Shown: positions 8,995-18,381, counted from the stretch's first letter. The stretch is 41,714 nt of DNA from CAVQTK01 sp963716455 (GCA_963716455.1 CAVQTK010000015.1:1-41714); one strand, 5' to 3'. The notes: generated from the sequence alone by a model not told the origin. Numbers and translations are program-made.

Positions 8995-11900
8995 TTAACT
9001 TTCCCATGTCACTCCTACAGCCTGATGTTTATTTGACTGTACGCTGTTTGGAAGTTGAGTCAATGGGTAGTGTATAATCGGCGTACCATCCCCCTTTTTA
9101 TCCAGAAACAATTGTAAGTTAGAATCTATGAGACTTCCAGGGGGATTTTGACCCAAGGTGTCATCCCAAATCTCCCACAAAGCATGACCTGTTTTAAATA
9201 AATCATGTGCTGTTTTTAGGTATTTCTCTGGGGGGCCATAATAGAACACGCGTGAAAAACGGTAGGTAAGACTTTGATGCTTAACATGGTCAATAGTTTT
9301 CTCAAAAGCTCTATTAGTAAGATCAATCATGTTTTCTAGTTGCTGCTCGCCCCGTTTTTCATCTTCAAGGATTACTACACTCTTTAGATTATGTTTTATA
9401 GAAGCAATTTGTGCAGTATCCAAGGAGTATCTCTCAGGGTTTTTATGCCCGTAATACCATTTCCGTGCACAGTTAGTAGCCCATTTGCTAATACTGCTAG
9501 TTAGAGTAAAGACGACAGTAACCCAAGTAGCTTTAATTGACACTCGAGTTGCTGCTGATAGGTCAGGCAACCAGGCATCCATTATTTTATCAATTACCTG
9601 ATGAGTAGCTACAGTGACACCCACATTAACTCCAAGGCGTACCAGGCTCGTAACAGGTTTACGAGGAGTTCCTCCTATAAAACGTGCAATATTATAGCCT
9701 GCTTTAACATTAACAAAAATTGCCTTTAAAGGTTGTCTTATTACTACTGCAATGGGGCCAAACACGCTAATCATACCCACTTGCTTGCAGCGATCTGAGT
9801 CGCACAACGTTTTGGCTCCAATGAAGGGTAATACACTTATTGGCGTAAGAAAGGGGTTGGTAAATGCAAGGCCCGTAGCCATTCCGCCGGCAGTAGCTAT
9901 AGGCCAAAGGACTCCTCCTACAATTGTTTTTGGTTTACCAAATCCCCTTCCTTGATCTCTTTGACTAGATGAATCAAATTTGCAAGTGATGCCATGGTAA
10001 AGGGTGCTTAGTGTTTGTGCTACAATATCGAATAAATGATGCAGGCCGGTAATAGTCACTCCTGTTGCCGCGCCTGCTGAAATAGCAATTATCAACAGAG
10101 GAGCATTGCAACCCAAGGCAATGCCTGCCGCTGCAGCTCCAGCAACACAAGGCACTCCAATGCGAGCAAAGGTGGATTCATTAGCATACTGAGCGGCGCC
10201 TAAAATGCTATCTGGTATTTGGAAATCCGAACCAAATGATCCACCTGCCACTCCACTCAGCAAGGTAGAACCACTTGCAATTAATAGCGAACTTATACGT
10301 TTTAAGCCCGGAATAGCTATTAAAATCGTTCCGGTACTTGTCAAGCCAACAGTTATAGCAATGTTCGCCTTAGCCAATAATATAACCGGTAATGCTATAG
10401 CTGTGTTGCTAATTCCCAAGGTAGCTAATACACCAATAAAACGAGATAACTTATTTTGCAATGCATTTTCAACCCCACACCCATCCCCACTGCTTCCCTT
10501 ATATAGAGTTTTAACCACTAAAGAGAGTACATTAACAATATGATGTAAACCAAACCCAGCAGTCGTTATTGTTATGGCCGAAAGGATGCCAGCCCATTGG
10601 TAAGAAGAACCCGTTGCTAGAGCCGTTTCAAAGGTCGCTCCAACCCAAATAGCCAAACCAATTATTTTCATAGGAGTAGAATTTACTGCATAAGTTGCAG
10701 GGCCAAAACTACTTCCCTCTAAATTAAATTCGCAACCCCCAATACCTCCTACTGGCAACCGTCCCAAAACTATAGTAAGAAAATTCAGAATATGATGTAG
10801 CCCTATAGTGCTAGTAATCAAACTACTCATACCCACTATGATTAAAGAAGTGTTCCTCTCCCCAGCTGCATAGGCAATTAATACGGGCAGAGTATTTGCA
10901 GATATCCAACCTGTTAGTTTTCCTGGAATAGTTTTATAAGCGCACAGAGCAGAGCCCAAGAAGCCGTCAGTGAATCTAAAAGCAGGACCGAAACATCCAC
11001 CCCAAAGTACACGTACTCCACTTTCTACTATTCCTATTATATTCCCCAAACCTAATAAACTTATAGCGGCGCCGGTTCCAGTGGCCATTCCTACATAATT
11101 TATGTTAAGACCTAAATGACTCGTAATTACAAAAGGTAATCCTATCAATAATGGAAAAGTTGCAAATCGGTGACAACCGTGTCCGGAACATGCAAAGTTA
11201 ACTGGAGCTCGTTCTTCGACTTCCAATTCTCTCTCTGCCTCTTCCTCCTCACCTGGTCGTGGAGCAAGATCAAAACTAAATTTTTCATCTTCTTCATGTT
11301 TAAATTTAAAGGGAATTCTTGATTCTGGTAAAGGCTTCTCTAAAGGTCCTGTCCAAATAGTTTGGAGAACAGACTTTAACCCGAACGCGCCGATAGGCAA
11401 CATTCCCCATCCAACACCTAATCCCATCAAGAACGATTTTTCCACTATGCCAACCGTGATACCTGCACCAACACTTAAGAGTAACCCACCAAAGGGCATA
11501 TGTTTTTTATTTGTAAATGCTATACCTTCCCACGAATCGCGCGCTAACCATTTCATGCAACTTAATAAGCCATCAGTCAGATGATATATCCCGGGTATGC
11601 TAATTATTATCGTAGCTAAAGGCAGAAGAGAAACCCATTCAGATTGTCTTTCTTTAAGATTAACTATCAAAGCGGTAATAGCAGAAGTTACATTTAAAGC
11701 AACATAATTTACCATGCGACCTTGATTACTCTTATAGCCATAATTATCCTCAGGCAAAACTCCTGAAGGCATGTTGCGCTTAGGCACAATTCCGAGAATC
11801 AAAGTACGTGGCAAATTAACTATCAGGTTAATTAAATTATAACCACCTAAAATCCCTACAGTCAGCCCTATAGAGCCACCGATAAGATAACTAAAATCAG

Positions 11901-14259
11901 GAAAAATCGAACCAATTTGTGTACCCAAACAAATAGATAATAACGGGCCACTTAACCGAGAATAGGAAAATCCGGGCTGATGATTTTCTGCTACAGGCAG
12001 ATGTTCTTCTACCAAGCTATCATCACTTTCCTTCCTTGGAATTTGCTCTTCTTCTATTGTTGTCTGATAATCACTAGCTGGAGAAAGATCCTCTTCTCTA
12101 AAAAGTATTGCATGACCAATCACTTCCTTTTCTTGCCCTCCCCTGCTCTCGGCAGAACTCGGTTCTTCCCAGTCATACGTCGGAACCATTATATTTGGAA
12201 AAGCTCCTATTTTTCCCTCAGACTTATCCTCTTCTTCTACAGGAATAGCACGAAATTGACTTGGTTCGGAAGGTGCTAAAAACCCTTCGGGCCAGTTGAA
12301 TTGACCATTGGCTAGACTCAAAAGAGTTTCTGACCAACCAAAACTGCTGCCAATCATTAAAGGTGTGAAGATATGTGCACTTATTTTTAATGCTTTAATC
12401 ATCCCAGCTTTGCAAAGATATGCAATCAAAGCCCCTATTCCACCTGCTTCCAAGCTGAAGGCGACACCACCCAGGGTCTGCAAAATATTTTGAGGATCGA
12501 TACCTTTTAAACCCTCAATATGCCAATTTATAAATTTTTTCATGCCCTCAAAAAACTGCTTTCCTATAAATAAAAGTCCATCACCCATATTGAGAACCAA
12601 TTTACCTAAGCGTAGAAGACCAGGAATAGTTAATAAATTGGTTCCAATAAAAGTAAGAGTAAATGGACGTGCAATGGCGTTGGTTTGCAAAAATATGGGT
12701 AACGCGATGATAGAATGACTAATGATTTGAACTACTAAATTACCTAACAAAATTGAAAGCTTATTTTCTAATGCCTCATCTTCGATTCCCCAGCGATTGC
12801 CTAGCGAACCATATTTTAAAATTTTTCCGACAAGAGACATAATATTTACAAAATGATAACCGCCTAATAATGCAGGCGTTACAGTGGCAGCTGATATAAG
12901 ACCCGCTAATTGCACTGATTGACCTGCTAAAAAGGGAACTCCAAAAGAAAGACCTGCAAGCGTAACAATTACAAGACCTTTAACCAGAGAAGATTTAGCT
13001 GCATTTTCCGCGGCTTCAAAAGCACTCTCTTCTAAATAGCAATTCGGACCAAATGCTCCCCAAATATACAAACGCAAGGCAACACTAAAAAAATCTCCTA
13101 TATGATGTAAGCCAATAAAGTTAATAACAACTAGCCCTCCAACTGTCGGTACCAAATAAACTATGGGTAAAGTTTTTTGGATTAAAAAAACAGCACTTAG
13201 AGAACCATTTATTAATAAGCCCGTTATTTTACTAATAGATGACTTAGGAGCATAAAACGCTGGAACTAAAAATCCATCTTCTAAACAAAAATCTCTCCCC
13301 AGCCAACCTCCTAATAGTTGTTGAGGCCCTGTCATGGCTATATTTATGGTGTTGGCCACGCCTAAAATTGCCACAATATTGCCTGCAATTAATCCATAGA
13401 CCCAACCATATTCAGGAAAAGCATAACCAATTTGGGTTCCCAAACTTTGAAATAAAAAGGCGCCGCCCATTCGTTCTAAGATTGGGAGTCTTGATACTGA
13501 GCAGGCTTGCTTTGCATCTTCTTCTACACTACCCGGATCTAGGACAGGATGATCCCTCAGGGTAATATCCAAACCATCTCCAGTAATACGCTTGATTACG
13601 CTGTCATCTTCAGGGAGAAGGGAGCGCCGCATGGGACCGTACCATAAGCTCTCGGCAATATTTTTAATACCCCAAGTAGCGATTATTACCCCATTTATAA
13701 TTAAAAATTTCCCGACTGGATTATAAAAAATAATAAAACGTTCTGCAAAATGAAAGGGATCATAATTTGCCACATAAAGGGTCCCTAACGCGTTAGTCAG
13801 CAATGCAGTAGAAACATAACCCCCAAAAGGATATTTGCTGGAACCAAAATCTACTCCCTGAATTAATCCTCGTTTATTCCAAGAAAGAAAGACCAACCCT
13901 TGACGTTTGGTAAATTGCAGACAACTACCAAGAGCGTTCCAGGTTCCTTGTAAACAATAACCTACTGGGGTACAAATCGCTTGAATACAGGAGGCTGTTC
14001 GACCGCTACATACTGTTAGGAAATGAGTAATAGAATTTGAACATTCAGCTAAGCATTGGTTGGCTTCATCGTCTTGCTGATTTTTAATTTCTGCAGCGGA
14101 TGTGCCAGAAATAAAAGTATGACGTAAATCAGATCTAATTAAATTTTCTTCTTCAGGGACTGGATTTTCACCAGAAGGACTTAAACCCGAATATAGAATT
14201 TGAATTGGTGGTGCTCCAGGTCCGGTATTTTGTTCATCAGTTCCTCTTGGTCTCTCCAT
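8995..14259 (-). CDS. Giant polytopic membrane protein with internal duplication, unknown function
   Basis: A 1754-residue protein that I cannot assign to a family. A hydrophilic, Cys-containing N-terminus (1-130) is followed by many hydrophobic Gly/Ala/Ile-rich segments, consistent with dozens of membrane passes. Two acidic linkers (about 665-760 and 985-1020) split it in three. A block at about 272-564 recurs at about 1041-1334: LEDGFLVPAFYAP matches FTDGFLGSALCAY; GLHHIGDFF matches GLHHILNFL; NRWGIEDEALENKLS matches DGCGVENALQNKLS; TIPGLLRLG matches AIPGLKRIS. A partial third unit (774-905) repeats LGTQIG, and GLHHLFDIV occurs again at 1405. The last 150 residues are hydrophilic and end in TWES. 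There is no signal peptide, HExxH, Walker or ABC motif. The ATG at 14259 follows GGAG. The gene sits 19 bases after the small gene at 14279 and 12 or more bases before the GNAT gene. Confidence 0.88.
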   Translation of the reverse strand: MERPRGTDEQNTGPGAPPIQILYSGLSPSGENPVPEEENLIRSDLRHTFISGTSAAEIKNQQDDEANQCLAECSNSITHFLTVCSGRTASCIQAICTPVGYCLQGTWNALGSCLQFTKRQGLVFLSWNKRGLIQGVDFGSSKYPFGGYVSTALLTNALGTLYVANYDPFHFAERFIIFYNPVGKFLIINGVIIATWGIKNIAESLWYGPMRRSLLPEDDSVIKRITGDGLDITLRDHPVLDPGSVEEDAKQACSVSRLPILERMGGAFLFQSLGTQIGYAFPEYGWVYGLIAGNIVAILGVANTINIAMTGPQQLLGGWLGRDFCLEDGFLVPAFYAPKSSISKITGLLINGSLSAVFLIQKTLPIVYLVPTVGGLVVINFIGLHHIGDFFSVALRLYIWGAFGPNCYLEESAFEAAENAAKSSLVKGLVIVTLAGLSFGVPFLAGQSVQLAGLISAATVTPALLGGYHFVNIMSLVGKILKYGSLGNRWGIEDEALENKLSILLGNLVVQIISHSIIALPIFLQTNAIARPFTLTFIGTNLLTIPGLLRLGKLVLNMGDGLLFIGKQFFEGMKKFINWHIEGLKGIDPQNILQTLGGVAFSLEAGGIGALIAYLCKAGMIKALKISAHIFTPLMIGSSFGWSETLLSLANGQFNWPEGFLAPSEPSQFRAIPVEEEDKSEGKIGAFPNIMVPTYDWEEPSSAESRGGQEKEVIGHAILFREEDLSPASDYQTTIEEEQIPRKESDDSLVEEHLPVAENHQPGFSYSRLSGPLLSICLGTQIGSIFPDFSYLIGGSIGLTVGILGGYNLINLIVNLPRTLILGIVPKRNMPSGVLPEDNYGYKSNQGRMVNYVALNVTSAITALIVNLKERQSEWVSLLPLATIIISIPGIYHLTDGLLSCMKWLARDSWEGIAFTNKKHMPFGGLLLSVGAGITVGIVEKSFLMGLGVGWGMLPIGAFGLKSVLQTIWTGPLEKPLPESRIPFKFKHEEDEKFSFDLAPRPGEEEEAERELEVEERAPVNFACSGHGCHRFATFPLLIGLPFVITSHLGLNINYVGMATGTGAAISLLGLGNIIGIVESGVRVLWGGCFGPAFRFTDGFLGSALCAYKTIPGKLTGWISANTLPVLIAYAAGERNTSLIIVGMSSLITSTIGLHHILNFLTIVLGRLPVGGIGGCEFNLEGSSFGPATYAVNSTPMKIIGLAIWVGATFETALATGSSYQWAGILSAITITTAGFGLHHIVNVLSLVVKTLYKGSSGDGCGVENALQNKLSRFIGVLATLGISNTAIALPVILLAKANIAITVGLTSTGTILIAIPGLKRISSLLIASGSTLLSGVAGGSFGSDFQIPDSILGAAQYANESTFARIGVPCVAGAAAAGIALGCNAPLLIIAISAGAATGVTITGLHHLFDIVAQTLSTLYHGITCKFDSSSQRDQGRGFGKPKTIVGGVLWPIATAGGMATGLAFTNPFLTPISVLPFIGAKTLCDSDRCKQVGMISVFGPIAVVIRQPLKAIFVNVKAGYNIARFIGGTPRKPVTSLVRLGVNVGVTVATHQVIDKIMDAWLPDLSAATRVSIKATWVTVVFTLTSSISKWATNCARKWYYGHKNPERYSLDTAQIASIKHNLKSVVILEDEKRGEQQLENMIDLTNRAFEKTIDHVKHQSLTYRFSRVFYYGPPEKYLKTAHDLFKTGHALWEIWDDTLGQNPPGSLIDSNLQLFLDKKGDGTPIIHYPLTQLPNSVQSNKHQAVGVTWES

Positions 14260-14278
14260 GTATTCATCTCCATACTAA

Positions 14279-14644
14279 CTAACTAGCAGTTACAGCTTTT
14301 TGTTTATAATGCGTATGCCAATGCTTATACACGGCAATTTCTTTGGTAATTTGAACAAATTTTTTCATATAATTGATAATCACTTTTGTTAGCTCCGCAG
14401 AATCATCAATATCTAATTCATCCAAATCATTTTGTGACAAGCCCGTTAATTCTTGCATCAAAAAATGAATTTTTTTGGCTTCTGGTAAAGATTCCATTCT
14501 ACGAAAATGACCTTGCTTCATAGGAGCCACAAATATGCTAGTTGATTCGAAGTCAGAGGATTTGTGATGGAGTCTATTGAATTCAGGAAAAGCAGTTGGG
14601 ACAGACAAACGAATTTCCACCGGTTTTTTAATAATAGGGTTCAT
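14279..14644 (-). CDS. Small hypothetical protein, first gene of the giant-membrane-protein operon
   Basis: 121 residues, start ATG 14644 with AAGGAT seven bases upstream. The N-terminal half (MNPIIKKPVEIRLSVPTAF...) is extended and basic. The C-terminal half is helical with LMQELTGLSQNDLDELDIDD and a following VIINYMKKFV helix, ending in a basic tail. The LTGL..ndLdeLd..D phrase loosely recalls phage Mu-type tail-assembly chaperones (gpE/gp41 families), but the resemblance is short and there are no other tail genes. It precedes the 1754-residue gene by 19 bases, so a partner or chaperone role for that protein is plausible but unproven. Confidence 0.7.
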   Translation of the reverse strand: MNPIIKKPVEIRLSVPTAFPEFNRLHHKSSDFESTSIFVAPMKQGHFRRMESLPEAKKIHFLMQELTGLSQNDLDELDIDDSAELTKVIINYMKKFVQITKEIAVYKHWHTHYKQKAVTAS

Positions 14645-14880
14645 AATAATTATCCTTAATCATAGTTGTTTAATTTCAGTAAAGTATATAAGCTTTTTAC
14701 CGAAGTCAAGGATGTTTTTCTGTATAATCAGTTGTCTATTTAGACTCGCCTTTATGAAACTACAAAAATAAAACTTTATTTTTTACAAGTAACGGGAATT
14801 TCCTACAATTCAGTTCACCGGAATAAACAATAATAATATCGGATTGAGCTCCCAGCTATTCCCGCCAGAGAAATGCCGGA

Positions 14881-14908
14881 TTGTGCCAAATATATTTTTC
14901 GGTATAAT
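14881..14908 (+). promoter_or_regulatory. Promoter candidate for a leaderless transcript
   Basis: TATAAT at 14903-14908 is a perfect -10 box, with TTGTGC (14881-14886) 16 bases upstream as a partial -35. The ATG of the next gene begins eight bases after the -10 box, so transcription would start at or next to the ATG. Confidence 0.4.
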
Positions 14909-14916
14909 CCAATGAT

Positions 14917-15273
14917 ATGGCTACACTTTCACCATTTCATTTTTTTTCATTATCGGCGAAACTCATTAGCGTGTGGGTTTCACCTTGCAACAAAAAAGTT
15001 GAATTTTTTTTAATTGATAACAAAAAAATACGTGTAACAGTTAATGGACACCCCATCAACCCAGCTTATGTTCATGTTCATCTGTATAATTCCCCTATGA
15101 TGACTAAGGTACTAGTTCATGCTGACCTTGAATGGCAAAAGAATGTTGTGCGTAGAGTCAAAAAAATGTCTTTAAATTCAACTGATAAAGCTTATATTAC
15201 TGAATTAAGCGATTGGGAATGGTTTTTGCGACAAGATCCCAAAAATCATGCATCGATTTGTTTTAGAAACTAG
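14917..15273 (+). CDS. Hypothetical protein
   Basis: 118 residues beginning MATLSPFHFFSLSAKLISVW. I recognise no family. The N-terminal 20 residues are moderately hydrophobic, followed by a compact mixed segment (VEFFLIDNKKIRVTVNGHP) and a C-terminal ELSDWEWFLRQDP phrase; it has few charged repeats and no catalytic signature. There is no ribosome site; a perfect -10 box lies eight bases before the ATG. Its TAG stop (15271-15273) lies inside a 40-base palindrome that doubles as a terminator, so the natural C-terminus may have been cut by insertion of that repeat. Confidence 0.6.
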   Translation: MATLSPFHFFSLSAKLISVWVSPCNKKVEFFLIDNKKIRVTVNGHPINPAYVHVHLYNSPMMTKVLVHADLEWQKNVVRRVKKMSLNSTDKAYITELSDWEWFLRQDPKNHASICFRN

Positions 15274-15306
15274 GGCCTGTTGACAATTGTCAACAGGCCC
15301 TAGTTT
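15267..15306. terminator. 40-base perfect palindrome followed by T run (solo terminal-repeat element)
   Basis: A perfect palindrome centred on CTGTTGACAATTGTCAACAG with flanks AAACTAGGGC and GCCCTAGTTT. It is followed by TTTTTTG on the plus strand, so it can serve as a rho-independent terminator for the gene ending at 15273. Its arms match the terminal inverted repeats of the 24647-24842 element, so it looks like two ends of that element joined without an interior. Confidence 0.75.
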
Positions 15307-15419
15307 TTTGAAAAAAACTAATAAGTCATCTAAAATTAGAATACCAGGGCACGATCAGTTAACAAAAAACTGTTGGCCTCTGCATTGGTAAATTAAACCC
15401 CATGAACGCTAGCGAACTG

Positions 15420-16688
15420 CTATAAGGAGTTTATCATGTTATCGTGGATTGTAATATTTTTAGTCATTGCCATCATTGCAGCTGCTTTAGGTTTTACAGG
15501 AATTGCAGGAGCTGCAGTTGGAATTGCAAAAATTATCTTTTTTATTTTTATAGTGTTATTTGTTATAGGATTAATTTTCTTTTTACTAAGAGGAAGGGGT
15601 GGACAAGTGGACCGAGCATTTAAAGCAAACAAGGATGGCAGCACTTTTTCCATTTGCGCAACAGTACGCATACTTATTTGTATGCGTACTGTAGATTCTT
15701 GATCATGACGAAGTCCCGCTTGAAATTGCAGAATTTCAAAATCTCCTCCTAAACTCGTGATTATATCTATCACATCAGTTAAAAGTCCCTTATCCAAAAC
15801 ATGACCTTGCAATTCAATTGTTCGTATACAAATTTCCGATTTAGGAATAACGTGTGATGGAGGAACCTCATGTGCCAAACACAAGCTAAGACATTTAGCT
15901 GCGCCACCGGCAAGCATAAATTCTGTAAGAGAAGTAGTGATTACCTCTAAATCCCATGCATGCAATTGGGCCTGTAATGAAGGGGAAGCATAATTACAAA
16001 TATAAGCGCCTGAACAAATAATAGCATTACAAGCAAAATTAATAGCATCTTCTTCGCTAACAGCAAAACGTTTCTGAGGTGGAACACGTTGATGTAATAA
16101 TTCCAAAGAAATAGCATCAAATGCAGGGGGATAATAAATAATTCTCCCACCTGGAAGAGCTACAAAACAGGTGTCAAGATGATAAAACTTAGAATCAACT
16201 AAACGCAGTGAAACCACTTCTACATCGAAAATTTCGCTTAATCGAAGGTGAACTGCTAAAGAACTACGCACTCCGTATCCGGCCCATAATAAAGCTTCTT
16301 CTGGTTGAAAAAGCGCATCGCCTTCACCTTCAAAAGTTGCCGCAACATTCAGTTCTTCAATTTGATAACCACATTCCTGAAACCATTTCCGAAAATAGCG
16401 TTCTTCTCCTCGTCGTTGTGGAAAGCGAAATACAGCTGGCACGAAAACTTTACCTAAAGCCAATCCAGCATTTGCTGTAAATGGCATATCAGGCAAATCA
16501 GAAATAGGAGGAATGAGATGAATATTAGTCCGTTGAATAAGAATATTGTATAAAGCTTCCCATTGTTGGTGGGCTTTTTGTTGTTTCACACAACCTATGT
16601 GGCCTTCCATCCAAGGATTAATGACATATTCAACCCCAAAAAACTGAGGAGCACACATTACCCAACCTGCGGCTAGAATATTATTCAT
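15420..16688 (-). CDS. Arginine dihydrolase-like protein (amidinotransferase fold), truncated in the LOR/SDH domain
   Basis: Residues 1-275 form a guanidino-group-modifying (amidinotransferase) fold: DMPFTANAG (Asn72), FEGEGDAL (Glu120, Asp124), YHLDTCF (His170, Asp172) and GGAAKC (Cys266), with spacing like cyanobacterial ArgZ/AgrE, which convert arginine to ornithine, CO2 and ammonia. Residues 276-356 (IELQGHVLDKGLL, LGGDFEIL) match the LOR/SDH central domain found after it in those proteins. The rest of that domain and any ornithine cyclodeaminase domain are missing: from about residue 357 the frame reads the antisense of the DUF1328 gene. A deletion thus removed both 3' ends. The catalytic domain looks complete, so activity is possible. 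A dimethylarginine dimethylaminohydrolase-type role is the alternative. Confidence 0.8.
   Translation of the reverse strand: MNNILAAGWVMCAPQFFGVEYVINPWMEGHIGCVKQQKAHQQWEALYNILIQRTNIHLIPPISDLPDMPFTANAGLALGKVFVPAVFRFPQRRGEERYFRKWFQECGYQIEELNVAATFEGEGDALFQPEEALLWAGYGVRSSLAVHLRLSEIFDVEVVSLRLVDSKFYHLDTCFVALPGGRIIYYPPAFDAISLELLHQRVPPQKRFAVSEEDAINFACNAIICSGAYICNYASPSLQAQLHAWDLEVITTSLTEFMLAGGAAKCLSLCLAHEVPPSHVIPKSEICIRTIELQGHVLDKGLLTDVIDIITSLGGDFEILQFQAGLRHDQESTVRIQISMRTVAQMEKVLPSLFALNARSTCPPLPLSKKKINPITNNTIKIKKIIFAIPTAAPAIPVKPKAAAMMAMTKNITIHDNMINSL
15436..15702 (+). CDS. DUF1328 small membrane protein with abnormal C-terminal extension
   Basis: The first 53-56 residues (MLSWIVIFLVIAIIAAALGF...) match the DUF1328/YtjA family: two transmembrane helices with the AALGFTGIAGAAVGIAKI phrase. 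Family members usually stop at about 53-60 residues, just after the second helix. Here the frame continues for 33 more residues that are the antisense of the convergent arginine dihydrolase-like gene, so the native stop codon has been lost by a deletion near 15600-15620. A clear AAGGAG site precedes the ATG. Function of the family is unknown; it is often stress-linked in other bacteria. The membrane part is probably intact. Confidence 0.85.
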   Translation: MLSWIVIFLVIAIIAAALGFTGIAGAAVGIAKIIFFIFIVLFVIGLIFFLLRGRGGQVDRAFKANKDGSTFSICATVRILICMRTVDS

Positions 16689-16986
16689 AAAAACTACTCG
16701 ATAATTTTGTTAAATTGCAGTAGTAAAAAAGGTTGGGGTTGCCTAGCTTACACTGGATCACTATATAATAATAATTTTTTGTTTTAATTAAAAAAATAAA
16801 TAAATTTCCTGTTAAAAATTCATTTCAGAAAAATATTAACAGATTTTTTGAAAATATCAATCTCTCCTTAGATAAAACCGAGCGCCAATTTTTAATTTTT
16901 ATCTATAACATGTTAATTTTATTTTATTGCCTATAACTGTTTCTCGGAACAAGACGAGGCGGGCATAACAATTTCAACCGTGTCGC

Positions 16987-18381
16987 CTAAGAAACGAACT
17001 GTATAGCACGATTTAATCTTTCTAGAACTTGTTCTCGACCAATATGATATAAAGTTGCATCGATAGGTGGAGAAATCGCGTTACCTGTCACAGCAACACG
17101 AAGAGGTTGAGCAATTTTTCCCATATTGATGCTTTGCTCCTCAGCAATTTTTTTAATTACATCATGAAGAACAGAGGGTTCCCATTGCTTCAGATTGGCA
17201 ATTTGTTGATAAACTAAATGCAATAACGGGAGAACATCAGCCGTCAAATATTTTTTCGCCGCCTGTTCATTATATTGAATGATGGGTTCAAAAAAATAAC
17301 GGCTCATCTCTGCCATTTCCGCTAAAGTTTTGGCGCGTTCAGCTTGCAGTGTTACTATATCTGTCAACAGTGGTCCACTATCAAATGCAATAGATCTTCT
17401 TTCTAGTTGATGCGCTAAAGCACGAGCCACTATCGATCGATCCAGCATTTTCATGTAATATTGATTAAGCCAAATAAGTTTTTCGGGATTAAACGCAGCA
17501 GGAGAACGCTGTAAAGAATCGACATTATAGCAACGAACCATTTCTTCTTGAGAAAAAATTTCTTTATCTCCATAAGACCATCCTAAACGTACCAAATAAT
17601 TTACTAGAGCTTCTGGCAAATATCCCGCTTCACGATAATGCAAAACTCCAGCCGCACCATGTCTTTTAGATAAACGTTTGCCGTCACTGCCTAAAATAGC
17701 TGGCACATGACCATATTGAGGTAAAGCAGCGCCTAAAGCTTGCAAAATATTAATTTGTCTCGGAGTATTGTTAATATGATCATCCCCACGAATAACATGG
17801 GTAATTTGCATATCCCAATCATCTACCACAACTGTGAAATTATACGTTGGCGAACCATCACTGCGCGCAATTATCAAATCATCTAATTCGGAATTGGATA
17901 CTGTAATGGAACCTCTGACAATATCTTGAAAAGTGACAACTCCTTCTTGAGGGTTACGAAAACGAATTACATAAGGAGGTAGATGAATTTTACTCTGTTC
18001 ACGACAATGTCCATCATATCTGGGCTTTTGCCCTTGAGCCATTTGTTGATTTCGCAAATTTTCCAGGCGTTCTTTACTACAATAGCAGCGGTAAGCTTTA
18101 CCTTCTGTTAATAACTGTTGCAATACCGCATAATATCGTTCAAAGCGCTGAGTTTGATAATAAGGGCCCTCATCATAATCAAGCCCTAACCAGTGCATAG
18201 CCTCTAAAATACTTTCAGCAGAAGCTTGAGTGGAACGTTCAGGATCCGTGTCCTCTATTCGCAGAATAAATACACCATGCTGCTGCCGGGCAAACAGCCA
18301 AGCAAAGAGGGCTGTGCGTGCAGATCCCAAATGTAAATCACCTGTTGGGCTAGGTGCGAAACGTGTTCTTATTCCACCCAT
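16987..18381 (-). CDS. gltX: Glutamate--tRNA ligase
   Basis: A 464-residue class I aminoacyl-tRNA synthetase that charges tRNA-Glu. The HIGH-type motif is PSPTGDLHLGSART (11-23), the KMSKS-type motif is KRLSKR (235-240). The zinc-binding set of GluRS is present as CYCSKE (Cys99, Cys101) and DGHCR (Cys126). The C-terminal anticodon-binding domain is of normal size. The frame is open upstream to 18468, but the true start is the ATG at 18381 (MGGIRTRFAPS), which overlaps the 3' end of the mutarotase gene by 13 bases; this predicts translational coupling. Confidence 0.96.
   Translation of the reverse strand: MGGIRTRFAPSPTGDLHLGSARTALFAWLFARQQHGVFILRIEDTDPERSTQASAESILEAMHWLGLDYDEGPYYQTQRFERYYAVLQQLLTEGKAYRCYCSKERLENLRNQQMAQGQKPRYDGHCREQSKIHLPPYVIRFRNPQEGVVTFQDIVRGSITVSNSELDDLIIARSDGSPTYNFTVVVDDWDMQITHVIRGDDHINNTPRQINILQALGAALPQYGHVPAILGSDGKRLSKRHGAAGVLHYREAGYLPEALVNYLVRLGWSYGDKEIFSQEEMVRCYNVDSLQRSPAAFNPEKLIWLNQYYMKMLDRSIVARALAHQLERRSIAFDSGPLLTDIVTLQAERAKTLAEMAEMSRYFFEPIIQYNEQAAKKYLTADVLPLLHLVYQQIANLKQWEPSVLHDVIKKIAEEQSINMGKIAQPLRVAVTGNAISPPIDATLYHIGREQVLERLNRAIQFVS

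Noticed and set aside
8995..14644. Phage tail chaperone plus tape-measure reading of the small and giant genes
   Set aside because: The chaperone resemblance is one short phrase, the giant protein is polytopic with duplicated motifs rather than a helical rod, and no other phage gene is nearby. Kept only as a remote alternative.
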